A DNA stretch of 64,000 nucleotides from Periweissella fabalis (GCF_012396505.1 NZ_JAAXPN010000006.1:1-64000), one strand, 5' to 3'. Counted from the first letter of the stretch, positions 1-12,300 are shown. The notes: generated by a model from the sequence alone, not told the origin. Numbers and translations: made by a program.

Positions 1-125
1 GGGGAGACGTTTGAAGCATAATTTACTAGCGAAATTGACATTCGCAAATTTGTTTAACTCTGAAAATTAATTTCAAAGTACTTACACATTTGATTGTCAA
101 AACTTTATTCAGTTTTCAAAGATCT
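1..125 (-). promoter_or_regulatory. rRNA operon leader (5' part; 16S gene outside window)
   Basis: Reading the minus strand, positions 124-101 give GATCTTTGAAAACTGAATAA, the motif typically found in the leader just upstream of 16S rRNA in Bacillus and lactobacilli. The remaining 100 bases toward position 1 are AT-rich leader. The start of 16S rRNA (AGAGTTTGATC) is not reached, so the gene must begin beyond the window edge. An rRNA operon downstream of lysS is common in Lactobacillales. Confidence 0.75.
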
Positions 126-168
126 ACATCGTTGCTAACAACTTAATATGTCGCAACAACATTTATTA

Positions 169-197
169 ATAATATCAGACAGCATTGTTAATGTCAA
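169..197 (-). promoter_or_regulatory. rrn promoter P2
   Basis: On the minus strand TTGACA (197-192) is followed by a 17-nt spacer and TATTAT (174-169), a near-consensus sigma-A promoter. The upstream side is A/T-rich, as an UP element would be. It lies about 45 nt upstream of the conserved rRNA leader motif. Confidence 0.8.
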
Positions 198-262
198 CAA
201 CATTTTGAAATTATTTTTGTTGCTTGGAGAAGTTTTTAGTAACCTCTTTAACAACAAATAAT

Positions 263-291
263 ATATTACTATGAACTATCATATTCGTCAA
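263..291 (-). promoter_or_regulatory. rrn promoter P1
   Basis: TTGACG (291-286), a 17-nt spacer and TAATAT (268-263) on the minus strand. It lies 94 bp upstream of P2, a tandem spacing typical of rRNA operons, and downstream of the lysS terminator, so rRNA transcription is insulated from lysS. Confidence 0.65.
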
Positions 292-331
292 TAACTTTTG
301 TTTATTTTAATTCAAATAAACAAAATAATAA

Positions 332-364
332 AAAAGACTTGGAATTAATATTTCCAAGTCTTTT
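332..364 (-). terminator. lysS terminator
   Basis: A 13-bp perfect stem (332-344 with 352-364) with a 7-nt loop lies 15 nt past the lysS stop. The A-rich 5' arm becomes a U-run at the 3' side on the minus strand. Confidence 0.85.
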
Positions 365-379
365 AGTAGTCTAGCAAAA

Positions 380-1888
<1,509 letters not shown>

Positions 1889-1956
1889 TTATTCCTTTAT
1901 TACTATTACAAGAAACACATAAAAATGCAAGTCTTTAAATGGAATTTACCAATGGT

Positions 1957-2838
1957 TTACGCTTGATTATTAATAATAGTTTGTAAATCATTTTCGCTAA
2001 ATTGATAATGGGTGTTGCAATATGAGCAAACCACTTCTGCTCCATGATCATTATCAATCAAATCCTGTAAATCGGCCTTAGGTAAAGCTGCCATCCGTTC
2101 AGCAAATTTATTTTTTGAGCAATCACATTCAAATTTAACCGGAATCTTGTCAATTACATTAACTTCGGTATTATCAAACAACATCGCTAAAACATCTTCC
2201 GGTTGTTTACCAGCTAAAAGTAATTCTGACAACATAGGCATTTCTGCTAACTTCTTTTCTAATGCTGAGATTGCTTCATCGTCTGCACCTGGGAGTAATT
2301 GAATTAAAAAACCCCCGGCTGCAGCAATTGAGCTATCAGCGTTTACAAAAACCGATACACCGACTGCTGATGGGATTTGCTCAGACTTTGCTAAATAATA
2401 CGTAAAATCCTCACCAATTTCACCACTAACAATCGGTACTTGCCCTGTAAACGGCATGCCAAAGCCTTGATCTTTAGTAATTGTTAAAAAACCATCTCTA
2501 CCAACTGCTTGAGCTACATCGATATGTCCATCTGCTTTAGGTGCTAAATTAACATGTGGGTTTTGAATGTATCCTTTGACGATTCCCTTGGGGCTTGCTT
2601 CAACAACCACATTTCCAACTGGCCCTTGACCATCAAATTTGATACTTAACTTATCATCACCTTTCAAAATTGATGACGCCATTAATAAACCACCCGTTAA
2701 CGTACGACCCAATGCTGCTGATGAAGAAGCCCAAGTATCGTGTAGCACTTGCGCTTGAGCAACTAGATCAGTTGTTAAAATGGCATATGCACGAAAATTG
2801 CCATCTTGAGTAACACTTTTAATTAAATAATCTGACAT
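1957..2838 (-). CDS. hslO: Hsp33 redox-regulated holdase chaperone
   Basis: Hsp33 is a cytosolic holdase switched on by oxidation, which releases zinc from a four-cysteine centre and unfolds the C-terminal region. The four zinc ligands are present: CDC at 238-240 and CSYC at 271-274, in the expected CxC/CxxC arrangement. The 293-residue length is normal. The ATG follows a GGAG at 7 nt. It sits downstream of ftsH but behind the ftsH terminator (2928-2965), so it needs its own promoter in the 90 bp before the start; I see only weak candidates there. Likely co-transcribed with lysS. Confidence 0.96.
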   Translation of the reverse strand: MSDYLIKSVTQDGNFRAYAILTTDLVAQAQVLHDTWASSSAALGRTLTGGLLMASSILKGDDKLSIKFDGQGPVGNVVVEASPKGIVKGYIQNPHVNLAPKADGHIDVAQAVGRDGFLTITKDQGFGMPFTGQVPIVSGEIGEDFTYYLAKSEQIPSAVGVSVFVNADSSIAAAGGFLIQLLPGADDEAISALEKKLAEMPMLSELLLAGKQPEDVLAMLFDNTEVNVIDKIPVKFECDCSKNKFAERMAALPKADLQDLIDNDHGAEVVCSYCNTHYQFSENDLQTIINNQA

Positions 2839-2927
2839 TATATTCTCCTATATTATTTATACTTACGTTTATTTTAGCAAAAATTAGAACTTGATTGTAC
2901 TTTCGTTACTATTTTCATGCAAAATAA

Positions 2928-2965
2928 AAAAGTCTTCCCAACCAGTTGATTAGGAAGACTTTTTT
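2928..2965 (-). terminator. ftsH terminator
   Basis: A 12-bp perfect stem (2928-2939 with 2954-2965) and a 14-nt loop, immediately after the ftsH stop on the minus strand, ending in a U-run. Confidence 0.85.
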
Positions 2966-2967
2966 AT

Positions 2968-5040
2968 TTATTTTTCATTCACATCATTATCCGTTGAATC
3001 AGATGCTGTATCATCATTTTTTGCTTCTTCTGGTTGCGTATATTGAGCGGCTTGTTCCGCATCTTTTTTAGCAGCCTCAGCTTTAGCTTCTTCAAAAGTT
3101 GCTGCTGAATGTTCAGCATTCGCTTGTGCTTCAGATTCAGCTGGCATTAAACCAGTTTCAAATAAGCTCTTAATTTCCTTAGCATCAAGGGTTTCGTATT
3201 TCAACAAGGCTTCCGCAATTGCTTTATGTTGCTCACGGTGACTTGCAATGATTTCCTTAGCTTGTTGGAATCCTTCAGTTGAGATACGACGAATTTCTTC
3301 ATCAACCATCCGTGAAGTTTCTTCAGAAAATGGTGCATTACCACCAAATTGTTCACCAGCAAACATGGCACCGCCACCTTCAAGTTGAACCATCCCGACT
3401 TTGTCAGACATTCCATATTGGGTAACCATAGCACGGGCAATCCCTGTTGCCTGTTGGAAGTCATTTGAAGCCCCAGATGATTGTTGGTGGAAGATAATTT
3501 CTTCAGCCGCACGACCACCCATCAAACCAGCGATTTGATCCATTGCATCATCCTTGTTAAGCAACATTTGATCTTCTTTTGGTAAGACAATCGCGTAACC
3601 ACCAGCACGACCCCGTGGCACAATTGTAACTTTGTGAACCACGCGAGCGTTGCTTAAAACCATCCCCACTAGGGCATGTCCAGCTTCGTGGTAAGCAACC
3701 GTTTCACGTTCATGTTTAGAAATCACACGATCTTTCTTAGCTGGTCCAGCAATAACGCGGTCTTCAGCTTCATCAACATCAGATGCATCAATTTCTTGCT
3801 TATTGCGACGAGCAGCGAGTAACGCAGCTTCGTTAAGCAAGTTCTCAAGATCAGCCCCTACAAAACCAGGCGTTTGTTGGGCAATCACTTTTAAGTCAAC
3901 ATCAGCTGCCAATGGCTTGTTCTTAGCGTGCACCCGAAGAACTGCTTCACGCCCTTTAACATCCGGTGCGCCAACTAGGATTTTACGGTCAAAACGACCT
4001 GGACGAAGTAAGGCTGGGTCTAAAACGTCAGAACGGTTAGTTGCTGCAATAACAATAACTGCATCAGTCTTTGTGAATCCATCCATTTCAATCAACATTT
4101 GATTAAGAGTTTGTTCACGTTCATCGTTACCGCCACCCATACCTGAGCCACGTTTACGACCAATGGCATCAATTTCATCAATAAAGATGATTGATGGTGA
4201 AGTCCGTTTGGCATTATCAAAGAGATCACGAACCCGTGATGCCCCAACCCCAACAAACATTTCAACGAAGTCTGATCCAGAAATTGAGTAGAATGGTACC
4301 CCAGCTTCACCGGCAACGGCTTTAGCAAGTAAAGTTTTACCAGTTCCGGGAGGGCCTTCCAACAGTACACCGGCTGGAATGCGGGCACCTAAAGCTGCAA
4401 ACTTTTTAGGATCTTTCAAGAAATCAACAACTTCAACTAGTTCTTGTTTTTCTTCTTCAGCTCCGGCAACATCTGCAAATCGGATTGTATTTGACTTTGG
4501 ATCTGCTGGCTTAGCCTTAGATTTACCAAAGTTCATTACACCGCCACGGCCGCCACCGCCACCTTGACCAGCTTGACTCATCATCAAGTAGAATAAACCA
4601 ACAAGTATTAACATTGGTACTAAGGTAATTAAAATATTACTTAGAATTCCTGATGGTTGTGACTTAACTACTTCAGAAGCGTCACCTTTTTTAGTTGCTT
4701 CTTGAATTTCCTTTACAACAGGATCATTAGTTAAAACGGTTGTAGTAAAGCTTGTTACTTTATTGGTTGTTGAACCACCTAGTAATGGTGACTTACTTGA
4801 AACTGTTTGAGCTTTCTTGTAATCACCAGAGATTTTATAAACCCCATTACCAGGTTGAATTGAATAGGTTTTAATTTTCCCACTCGTTAACTGGCTAGTG
4901 AATTTTGTTGCATTAATTTCTTGTGTACCACTTTGACTACCGCCATTGGTGAAAAAGGTAATTACCCCAATTACGGCCAAAAACATAATGATATATAAGA
5001 AAGAATTGCGGAATACACCATTATTCCGTCGATTATTCAT
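2968..5040 (-). CDS. ftsH: ATP-dependent membrane zinc metalloprotease FtsH
   Basis: Membrane-anchored AAA protease that degrades misfolded and short-lived membrane and cytosolic proteins. Domain order: TM1 (about 11-31), an extracytoplasmic region, TM2 (about 131-153), a Gly-rich linker, the AAA ATPase with Walker A GPPGTGKT (229-236) and Walker B IIFIDEID (284-291), then the M41 peptidase with HEAGH (441-445). The tail after about 640 is acidic and low in complexity, as in other LAB. The 690-residue length is normal. The ATG follows AGGAGG. Its promoter lies at the 3' end of hpt and overlaps a CtsR-like box, pointing to heat or stress control. Confidence 0.97.
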   Translation of the reverse strand: MNNRRNNGVFRNSFLYIIMFLAVIGVITFFTNGGSQSGTQEINATKFTSQLTSGKIKTYSIQPGNGVYKISGDYKKAQTVSSKSPLLGGSTTNKVTSFTTTVLTNDPVVKEIQEATKKGDASEVVKSQPSGILSNILITLVPMLILVGLFYLMMSQAGQGGGGGRGGVMNFGKSKAKPADPKSNTIRFADVAGAEEEKQELVEVVDFLKDPKKFAALGARIPAGVLLEGPPGTGKTLLAKAVAGEAGVPFYSISGSDFVEMFVGVGASRVRDLFDNAKRTSPSIIFIDEIDAIGRKRGSGMGGGNDEREQTLNQMLIEMDGFTKTDAVIVIAATNRSDVLDPALLRPGRFDRKILVGAPDVKGREAVLRVHAKNKPLAADVDLKVIAQQTPGFVGADLENLLNEAALLAARRNKQEIDASDVDEAEDRVIAGPAKKDRVISKHERETVAYHEAGHALVGMVLSNARVVHKVTIVPRGRAGGYAIVLPKEDQMLLNKDDAMDQIAGLMGGRAAEEIIFHQQSSGASNDFQQATGIARAMVTQYGMSDKVGMVQLEGGGAMFAGEQFGGNAPFSEETSRMVDEEIRRISTEGFQQAKEIIASHREQHKAIAEALLKYETLDAKEIKSLFETGLMPAESEAQANAEHSAATFEEAKAEAAKKDAEQAAQYTQPEEAKNDDTASDSTDNDVNEK

Positions 5041-5096
5041 ATATGCCTCCTTGCTGAATCTTTCGAATTTAGCGTTAGCTTATCCATTTAATTGAT

Positions 5097-5124
5097 AATA
5101 TACCACAGTTGACTAATCTTGACC
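5097..5124 (-). promoter_or_regulatory. ftsH promoter with CtsR-like operator
   Basis: On the minus strand GGTCAAGATTAGTCAA (5124-5109) contains two GTCAA units with 10-bp periodicity, the spacing of the CtsR consensus RGTCAAANANRGTCAAA. It is followed by an extended -10, TGG-TATATT (5105-5097). The operator therefore covers the -35 region. CtsR control of ftsH is known in Lactobacillus plantarum. The ctsR gene itself is not in this window. Confidence 0.55.
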
Positions 5125-5688
5125 ATTTAATGTTGCACTATCTTCAGCAGTATATACCGCTGGCTTTAAAATCCCAACATATGGTAAGTTACGATATAAA
5201 TCTTTATAATCTAATCCATATCCAACCACAAATTCATTTGGGACATCAAAACCGATATAATCAACATCGATATCAACAACCCGGCCTTCTTTTTTATCAA
5301 GTAGGCTTGCAACCTTGATACTTGCTGCACCACGTTGTTCTAATAATTCAACCATGTACTTTAAAGTTCGACCAGTATCAACAATATCTTCCAAAATGAT
5401 AATATCCCGGCCTTTAACATCCGTTGTTAAATCAGTGCGCAATGTTATTGTCCCCGCTGATTCAACACCCCCATGATAACTTGATACATCAATAAATTCA
5501 ATTTCAGCATATTCATCCATTGCTCGCATAACATCAACTGTCCAAAGGATTGCACCTTTCAATACTGAAAGTAAAATTGGGGTCTTACCAGCATAATCTT
5601 GCGCTAATTGAGCACCTATTCGTTGCGCGGCGGCTGCAATATCTGCCTCGCTATATAAAACGCGCTCAATGTCGTTGTTCATTGTCAT
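5113..5688 (-). CDS. hpt: Hypoxanthine phosphoribosyltransferase
   Basis: Purine salvage: transfers phosphoribose from PRPP to hypoxanthine (and usually guanine) to make IMP or GMP. The PRPP-binding motif IILEDIVDTGRTL sits at about 98-109, preceded by a hydrophobic strand. The C-terminal GYGLDYKDLYRNLPYVG is typical of bacterial Hpt. The 191-residue length is normal. ATG follows GGAG at 10 nt. It lies 13 bp after tilS, in the widely conserved tilS-hpt-ftsH order. The last codons overlap the ftsH operator. Confidence 0.96.
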   Translation of the reverse strand: MTMNNDIERVLYSEADIAAAAQRIGAQLAQDYAGKTPILLSVLKGAILWTVDVMRAMDEYAEIEFIDVSSYHGGVESAGTITLRTDLTTDVKGRDIIILEDIVDTGRTLKYMVELLEQRGAASIKVASLLDKKEGRVVDIDVDYIGFDVPNEFVVGYGLDYKDLYRNLPYVGILKPAVYTAEDSATLNGQD

Positions 5689-5701
5689 TTAACAAAATCT
5701 C

Positions 5702-7063
5702 CTATTTAATCTCTGGAATATAGTGTACTTCATAGTTTACCTGATCGGCATTAACCCAATTTGCTTTATAACCAACTACCCATAGCACTTGATCATGTGC
5801 ATCAACCATTATAGAGATTAAATCACGTTCTTCAATTGGAACTTTGGCATCGATTAATACTCGTGTAACTTTTTGATGCCCATTTTTTAATGTCAATTTA
5901 TCTCCACGCTTACGATTTCTTAAATGTAATGGCCAAGCATTGGGTTCAAGATGAAATGGGATAATTATAGCGTTATTATTCAAATCTTGTGGCTGTGTTG
6001 TTTTTTGTTTAACAATAAATTTACCACCATTTGGCAATAAATACCACTCATTCAATGTTATCACATTATCTACTAAGTTTTGTTGTTGATTAGCTTTTAT
6101 TGTAATAGCTAATAAATCTAATTTTTTATATGTTTTAACCAACTCATATTCTTGATTTAATCGAATGCGGCCATTGGGGTGGTTAACATTATAATATAAA
6201 TGCTCAATTTGCTGTAATTGTGCTTGTTTGATACTGACATTAGGCAATTTTATTGCTAAATATTCCTTCAAAGTTGCTTGAAACCAAGTTCGTGGAATTT
6301 GTTGCCAATCTTGTGTTTTTTGAATCATCTTTAAATATAAACTTACTTGTTCTTTAATCATGGTATCAACATCAGAAATTTGTTTGGCATATTGATTAAT
6401 CTGGTTTAAAGCATCGCCGTTTTCGGCCATAATTTGTGGCAAGATGGTATTTCGAATTCGATTACGGGTATATATCAAATCTTGATTACTCTCATCTTCA
6501 AACCAAGGTAATGCATTGATTTTAGCATACTCGATTAGCTGTGCTTTAGGGATGTTAAGCATCGGTCTTACTAAGCTACTTTGCTCATCAAAAGTACGCG
6601 ACCAACGAATGCTTGCCAATTGTTCCCATCGGCCGCCACGAAAAAGTTTCATCAAAAAAGTTTCAGCTAAATCATTGGCGTGATGTGCAGTCAAAATTTT
6701 AGTTGCCTGATATTTATGTGCTATTTTTTTTAAAAATTGATAACGAATTGTTCGACCAGCAGCTTCGACTCCACTTTGAGGATGCTTTGCTTTAATCCAG
6801 GTTAATGCCTCGTAGCTAAAGCCATAACTAGCTGCTTGTTTAGCAACAAATTCAGCTTCATCGGCTGCCTGAGGACGCATATCATGGTTAATATGCACTA
6901 CGATAACTTTGCTACAATCATGAATTTGAGCCAAAGATTCTAATAACACTTGTGAATCAACTCCAGCAGAAGCAGCAACTACCAAGATATCAGCAGATTC
7001 AAATAACTGATGTTGCTCAATATTATTTTGAATTTGCTTTACAATATTAATTTTTTTCACCAC
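5702..7063 (-). CDS. tilS: tRNA(Ile)-lysidine synthetase
   Basis: Converts C34 of the CAU-anticodon tRNA-Ile to lysidine, using ATP and lysine, which lets the tRNA read AUA. An N-terminal PP-loop ATPase domain is followed by the TilS substrate-binding and C-terminal domains; 453 residues is typical. The PP-loop reads SAGVDS (32-37) where the family normally has SGGxDS; the codon is GCT, so this Gly-to-Ala change is real in this sequence. Other conserved blocks (TAHHANDLAETFLMKLFRG, and RNRIRNTILP) are intact, so the gene looks functional. GTG start, 7-8 nt after AAAGGGGG. It lies downstream of the divIC terminator. Confidence 0.94.
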   Translation of the reverse strand: MVKKINIVKQIQNNIEQHQLFESADILVVAASAGVDSQVLLESLAQIHDCSKVIVVHINHDMRPQAADEAEFVAKQAASYGFSYEALTWIKAKHPQSGVEAAGRTIRYQFLKKIAHKYQATKILTAHHANDLAETFLMKLFRGGRWEQLASIRWSRTFDEQSSLVRPMLNIPKAQLIEYAKINALPWFEDESNQDLIYTRNRIRNTILPQIMAENGDALNQINQYAKQISDVDTMIKEQVSLYLKMIQKTQDWQQIPRTWFQATLKEYLAIKLPNVSIKQAQLQQIEHLYYNVNHPNGRIRLNQEYELVKTYKKLDLLAITIKANQQQNLVDNVITLNEWYLLPNGGKFIVKQKTTQPQDLNNNAIIIPFHLEPNAWPLHLRNRKRGDKLTLKNGHQKVTRVLIDAKVPIEERDLISIMVDAHDQVLWVVGYKANWVNADQVNYEVHYIPEIK

Positions 7064-7094
7064 TATTAGCCCCCTTTATTTTTAACATTAAATA

Positions 7095-7120
7095 AATAAA
7101 AAGCTACGCCATAGCGTAGC
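7095..7120 (-). terminator. Terminator between divIC and tilS
   Basis: GCTACGC/GCGTAGC stem (7114-7120 with 7103-7109), a 4-nt loop and a U-rich tail on the minus strand, starting only a few bases after the divIC stop. The tilS start is 40 nt beyond, leaving no room for a full promoter, so it may act as a partial (attenuating) terminator. Confidence 0.8.
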
Positions 7121-7124
7121 CCTT

Positions 7125-7499
7125 TTATTTATTAGCATCTGGATCAGTTGCTGGCAAATTATAAACTTGTTCACCATCTTTAGTGTACATATACTTTTCA
7201 CGAATTAATTGTTGTAAATACGTTGAATCATGTAACGAGGTTACCTGTTGTTTAAGTTCAAGATTAGTTTGTTTTGCTTTTGCAACTGTTTGATTCACTT
7301 CGGCAATTTGTTGTTTAACAATTTTGTACTGTACCATACGATAACCAATCGTTAGCCCACAAACAACTAAAAAAGCAACCGTCATCCACCGCAACATTTT
7401 ACGGCGACGACGATGGATACGAGCATGGTATGAATCTCGTTTATTATTTAAACTTTCACTTGCTCGAATGTCTTGCTTAAATTCTGAATTTAATTGCAT
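7125..7499 (-). CDS. divIC: Septum formation initiator protein DivIC/FtsB family
   Basis: Small bitopic membrane protein of the FtsL/FtsB-DivIC divisome complex at the septum. After a basic N-terminal cytoplasmic part rich in Arg/His/Lys comes one membrane segment (about residues 37-55: MTVAFLVVCGLTIGYRMV), then a coiled-coil outer segment and the conserved IREKYMYTKDGEQVYNLP end. I place the start at ATG 7499 because GGTGAGGG sits 8 nt upstream; a GTG at 7514 in frame would add five residues but has no spaced ribosome site. It sits between rqcP and tilS; the S1-domain gene yabR often found here is absent. Confidence 0.88.
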   Translation of the reverse strand: MQLNSEFKQDIRASESLNNKRDSYHARIHRRRRKMLRWMTVAFLVVCGLTIGYRMVQYKIVKQQIAEVNQTVAKAKQTNLELKQQVTSLHDSTYLQQLIREKYMYTKDGEQVYNLPATDPDANK

Positions 7500-7561
7500 A
7501 CTTTTAGCCCTCACCGTTTTTTAGCACTTACATATTTACAATATATTCTACCACGAACACC

Positions 7562-7837
7562 TTATGCTTCATTGTCAAAGCTTTGTTCGTAATCTTCTTT
7601 TAATACTTGATACATCTTATCGGCATCTTCTTTTTTAGTTGTTTCAAGCAATGCAAGTACTTCAATAACTAAAGTTTTATTTCCAAAATGAATTTCTAAT
7701 TCATCATTAATGTTTAAATTAGATGATGACTTAGCTTTTTTGCCGTTAATCAAGATACGACCTTGATCAGAAATGTCTTTAGCAACACTTCGACGCTTAA
7801 TGATACGTGAAACCTTCAAAAATTTATCTAATCGCAT
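7562..7837 (-). CDS. rqcP: S4-domain RNA-binding protein RqcP (YabO)
   Basis: An S4 RNA-binding domain fills most of this 91-residue protein ([16 protein letters not shown]... through about residue 60). The B. subtilis orthologue YabO, now RqcP, works with RqcH in ribosome quality control, helping add alanine tails to stalled nascent chains on the 50S subunit. The gene position (mfd-yabM-rqcP-divIC) is the conserved one. The start ATG follows TTGAGGA and overlaps the end of the upstream flippase gene by 14 bases, so they are translationally coupled. Confidence 0.9.
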   Translation of the reverse strand: MRLDKFLKVSRIIKRRSVAKDISDQGRILINGKKAKSSSNLNINDELEIHFGNKTLVIEVLALLETTKKEDADKMYQVLKEDYEQSFDNEA

Positions 7838-9395
7838 TTGTTTTCCTCAATTTCTTGGTTAATTTAATAATGAACTTGCCCTTAGGCAAAAGTTGCCATT
7901 CGCTATCAGTTAAAGTTTGTTGCCATATTGACAAACTAACAAAAACAAGTACTCCTACTATACTGCCAAGCATAATTGGTAGTATTGTTATTATACGGCT
8001 TGAACCGACTAATGAAGTAACTTCATAAGTTATAAATTTAACAAGTACCGCCATAATAATCAAGTGTAGACCAATTTTTACTAGCAATTGCCAAGGTAAG
8101 AAAATTACTTGTAATCTTTTAGGTAAACTAATAAGAATGTAGCCTAACATTAACCCTAATGAGATAATTGTCGCCCAACTAGCGCCAATTAAGCCGATAT
8201 ACTTAATTAGTAATAAGTTTAAACCTATTTTGCTGATTAAAGCAACTAATATCCCACGTGATAAAAAATTTGTTAAGTCCAAACTTTGTAAAATGCTCGT
8301 TAGCAAGATTAAAATCGACATACTTATGATACTTAAAACGTACACAGCTAAAACATTACTTGATGTCATACTACCAAAAAGCAGGTAATTAATTTGGGGC
8401 ATTAAACACATCATCCCCACAGTTGCTGCACTAGCTAACCAGACGGTCAACCGTAGTAAACTCCGCCCAGTTGTTGCTACGCTGTCCCACTTACCTGCCA
8501 AATAAGCATGTCTTAATTGTGGAACTAACGCTGTCCCAAAACTGGTCGCTAAAACGAGGCCAAATTGAACTAATGGCTGGGAGCGATCATAACTTCCTTT
8601 TGCCATTTTTGCGGCTGTTTCTGTCATACCATTACTAACCAAACTATTTTTGATGGTGAACGAATCAACTAATTGCAAAATAATTAATAATGCTGCCAAA
8701 ATACATACTATAGCCCCTTCACTACATATCTTTTTTAGCAATCCCCAATCCATTTTACTTGCACGTGTAATTCTCCAATAATGGATTGTTGATTTAATAA
8801 AGAACATGCTTGCACACGCACTTGCGATAGGTGCTGATAACATCGCCAATGTGCCCATTAAATAAACATCCATTCCAATTTTCATCGCTTGATAGGCAAC
8901 AACTACAATAATAACAACACGTACTAATTGCTCAATCACTTGTGAATAAGCAGTTGGCCGCATATTTAATTGTCCTTGAGCAACCCCACGTCCAACTGCT
9001 AAGATTGGCATCATTATGAACATTAGGCTAACTGCACGAATAACATTAGTTAATTGCTGATCACCCATCCACTTAGCCAATGCAGGAGCCGTTATATTTA
9101 GTAAGATCACGATTATGCATGCTATTACAAATAATAGCCGTAATAGTTGACCTGCTAGCCTATCTCGCGCCTCATCAGTTTCCGCAACAATTAATTTTGA
9201 AATAAAGTTTGGAAGGCCATTTAATGCTAAAATCATGCCAATTCCATAGATGGGATAAATTTGTTGATAAACATAAAAACCCGTATCACCAACAAAATTT
9301 TCCAAAGGAATTCGATACACCGCACTTAAAACTTTAGCAATTAGTGCCGCAACTGCCAAAATAGCCGTCCCTTGTGCTAACTTATTATTGCCCAT
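7824..9395 (-). CDS. MATE/MVF-type polysaccharide flippase (YabM/SpoVB family)
   Basis: Polytopic membrane protein with about 14 hydrophobic segments, of the family that includes SpoVB, YabM and MurJ-like lipid-linked oligosaccharide flippases. It probably moves lipid-linked cell wall precursors across the membrane; the substrate cannot be told from sequence. I choose the ATG at 9395 because GAGGA lies just upstream, inside the mfd end; TTG/ATG codons at 9410-9405 are alternatives. It overlaps mfd by 11 nt and rqcP by 14 nt, so it is part of the pth-mfd operon. Confidence 0.85.
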   Translation of the reverse strand: MGNNKLAQGTAILAVAALIAKVLSAVYRIPLENFVGDTGFYVYQQIYPIYGIGMILALNGLPNFISKLIVAETDEARDRLAGQLLRLLFVIACIIVILLNITAPALAKWMGDQQLTNVIRAVSLMFIMMPILAVGRGVAQGQLNMRPTAYSQVIEQLVRVVIIVVVAYQAMKIGMDVYLMGTLAMLSAPIASACASMFFIKSTIHYWRITRASKMDWGLLKKICSEGAIVCILAALLIILQLVDSFTIKNSLVSNGMTETAAKMAKGSYDRSQPLVQFGLVLATSFGTALVPQLRHAYLAGKWDSVATTGRSLLRLTVWLASAATVGMMCLMPQINYLLFGSMTSSNVLAVYVLSIISMSILILLTSILQSLDLTNFLSRGILVALISKIGLNLLLIKYIGLIGASWATIISLGLMLGYILISLPKRLQVIFLPWQLLVKIGLHLIIMAVLVKFITYEVTSLVGSSRIITILPIMLGSIVGVLVFVSLSIWQQTLTDSEWQLLPKGKFIIKLTKKLRKTNAIR

Positions 9396-12300
9396 TGGAT
9401 TCCTCATCAATTACTTGCGTTTCATTAATTGCGGTTAAATAGTTACTTAGTTCTGTAAACCAAATTGCCTGTGTCATATTAGGTTGGATAACAAATTTAA
9501 TCTTAAGTGCCTCATTGTTTCCTTGGCTAACTACAGAACGTAATTTTGTATGGCCTAAACTTGTCATTAAATTTTCCATAGTCAGCACTTTGACCGCATG
9601 CGCTGAGAATTGCACAAAAATAAAGTTGCTTTCTTGCCAAATTTTTTCAACTAGTGTTACATCCGCTAACGTCTTTAAACGACTAATTTGTAAAAGATTG
9701 GCAACCTCATCAGGATAATCACCAAATCGATCTACTAAGTCTTCTTCTACTTCGATAAATTGATCTTCTTTGGTTGCTTGCCTAATACGACGATACATTT
9801 CAATTTTTTGACCTTGGTCGTCAATATAAGTACTTGGAATATATGCTTCAATCGCCAAATCAATTTCAGCATCTGATAATGTAGTCTTACCTTGTCCGCG
9901 TTTTTTAGCAACTGCTTCAGTTAGCATCTGTGTATATAAATCGTAACCAACTGAATCAATAAAGCCATGCTGTTGCTTACCTAATAAATTACCAGCTCCA
10001 CGAATACTTAAATCACGCATAGCAATTTTGAACCCGGAACCTAGTTCTGTAAAATCACGAATTGCTTCCAATCGTTTTTCGCTTTCTTCATTAAGAGTCC
10101 GATTAGCTGGATATGTAAAGTATGCATACGCCACTCTTGATGAACGACCAACTCGACCTCGAAGTTGATAAAGCTGAGCCAGTCCCATATGATCTGCATT
10201 TTCAATAATTAATGTATTAGCATTTGGAATATCAACACCCGTTTCAATAATTGTTGTGGCAACTAACACGTCATATTCACGATTAATAAAATCATATAGA
10301 ACTGTTTCTAATTGATTTTCACTCATTTGACCATGAGCGTAAGCAATCCGCGCCTCTGGTACTAATGATCCTAAATATCCTGTCACTTTTTCAATGTCAT
10401 CAACACGATTATGAAGATAAAACACTTGACCTTGACGCCCCATTTCACGTTCAATCGCATCAGTAATGACCCCACCATTTTGTTCCATTACGTAAGTTTG
10501 AATTGGATAACGATTAGCTGGCGGGGTTTCAATTACTGATAGATCACGTACACCTAACATTGACATATGCAATGTTCGTGGAATTGGAGTGGCGGTTAAA
10601 GTTAATACATCAACATTGGTTTTTAATTCTTTCAAGCGCTCTTTATGTTTAACCCCAAACCGTTGTTCTTCATCAACAATCAATAAACCGATATCAGCAA
10701 ACACTACATCTTTTGACAATACGCGATGTGTCCCAACAACTATATCAATCGTATGTTCCTTCAATCCAGAAATTGTTTCTTTCATTTGCTTTGGTGTTTG
10801 AAAACGTGATAATAAACCAACTTTAACCCCAAAATCCGCAAATCGTGCTTGCATTGATTCAAAATGCTGTTGTGCTAAGATGGTTGTCGGTACTAAAATA
10901 GCGACTTGTTTTTGATCTAAAACGGCTTTATATGCTGCCCGAAAGGCAACTTCAGTTTTTCCAAAGCCAACATCACCAACTAATAATCGATCCATTGGCC
11001 GTTGTTTTTCCATATCAGCTAAAACTTCAGCGGTTGAGCGTAATTGATCAGGCGTTTCAGTATATGGAAATGCATCTTCAAATTCCTGCATCTCTACTTG
11101 ATGGGGACTGAATGCATATCCCTTAGCTGCTTCCCGTTCAACATATAGTGCTAAGAGCTGATCGGCAATATCTTCAATTTGACTGGCAACCTTACGTTTA
11201 GTTTTTGCCCATTCTGTCCCACCTAGCTTATTAATTTTAGGCGATTTATCTTCCGCACCAACGTATTTTTGAACTAAATTAAGCTGAGAAGCTGGAATAA
11301 AGATTTTAGCATCTTTTTGATAGCCAATTGTAATGTAATCTTGGTGTACACCATGGATTTCTAGAGTTTGCATACCTTCAAATACCCCAATACCATGGTT
11401 AACGTGAACCACATAATCACCAACCTTAAGTTCTGAATAGCTTTTAATACGTTCTGCATTAGCTAAAGTTTGCCGTTTGGGGTGCGCTTTTTTTCGAATA
11501 TTTGCAAAAATTTCATTTTCAGTTAAAATTGCTAAGCGTTGCGTTGTTAATTCAAATCCACTATGTAGTTGGCCCACTGCAACTTGTACTAGTTGTTTTT
11601 GAATTTCATCTTCTTTAACAATTATTACCTGAATTTCAAAATCTGCTAGAATACGCTGAATTTCAATTATCCGTTCTTGCACATTAGCTAAAATTACCAC
11701 CGTATATTTTTGTTTTTGCCAACGTTCTATTTCAGCTTTTAATAACGGTAGTTGCCCAAAGAATTGTTGCATAATCCGGGAATTAACTTGTACTAAATTA
11801 TCAAGCTTTAATTTTCCGATGCCTTTTTGAAATTGACTAACAATTACTTGAGCATGCTCACTATGATGTACAATATCTATTAAGTAATTAGCCGTTTCAA
11901 TCTGTGGAAGTACTTGCTGCTTAGCTAAGCGATCAGCAATCCATTCAGCATCATTAGTAATAAATTGTTGTTCAACGTCTTGTAAATGCGCTAAATCTTC
12001 AAAAATCAAAATTCCATTAGGTTGCAAGTAATCTATTAACGATGCCGCTTTGGGATAAAAATAATCTATATATAGACTCAATTCTTGCGAGCGAACTGAG
12101 GCATCACTAGCTAATAGTGGTGCAAAATATTCTGTCAGATGCTTCTTATCAGCACCCGCTAAACTATTGCGGTGCATTGTCATGGCCGCTGATAACTTTG
12201 TTTGCCCCATGGTTAAAGTTTCACTATTAAGGACAAACTCATTAACTGGTAAGACTGTAAAACTTTCAACGCTGGTCAATGATTTCTGTGTAACAATATC

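Noticed and set aside
3201-4567. Several open frames of 60-105 codons overlapping ftsH on both strands
   Set aside because: They lie wholly inside a highly conserved gene, have no ribosome sites, and their composition reflects the ftsH codons.
7500-7514. GTG start for divIC at 7514
   Set aside because: The GGTGAGGG ribosome site overlaps this GTG and is correctly spaced for the ATG at 7499 instead.
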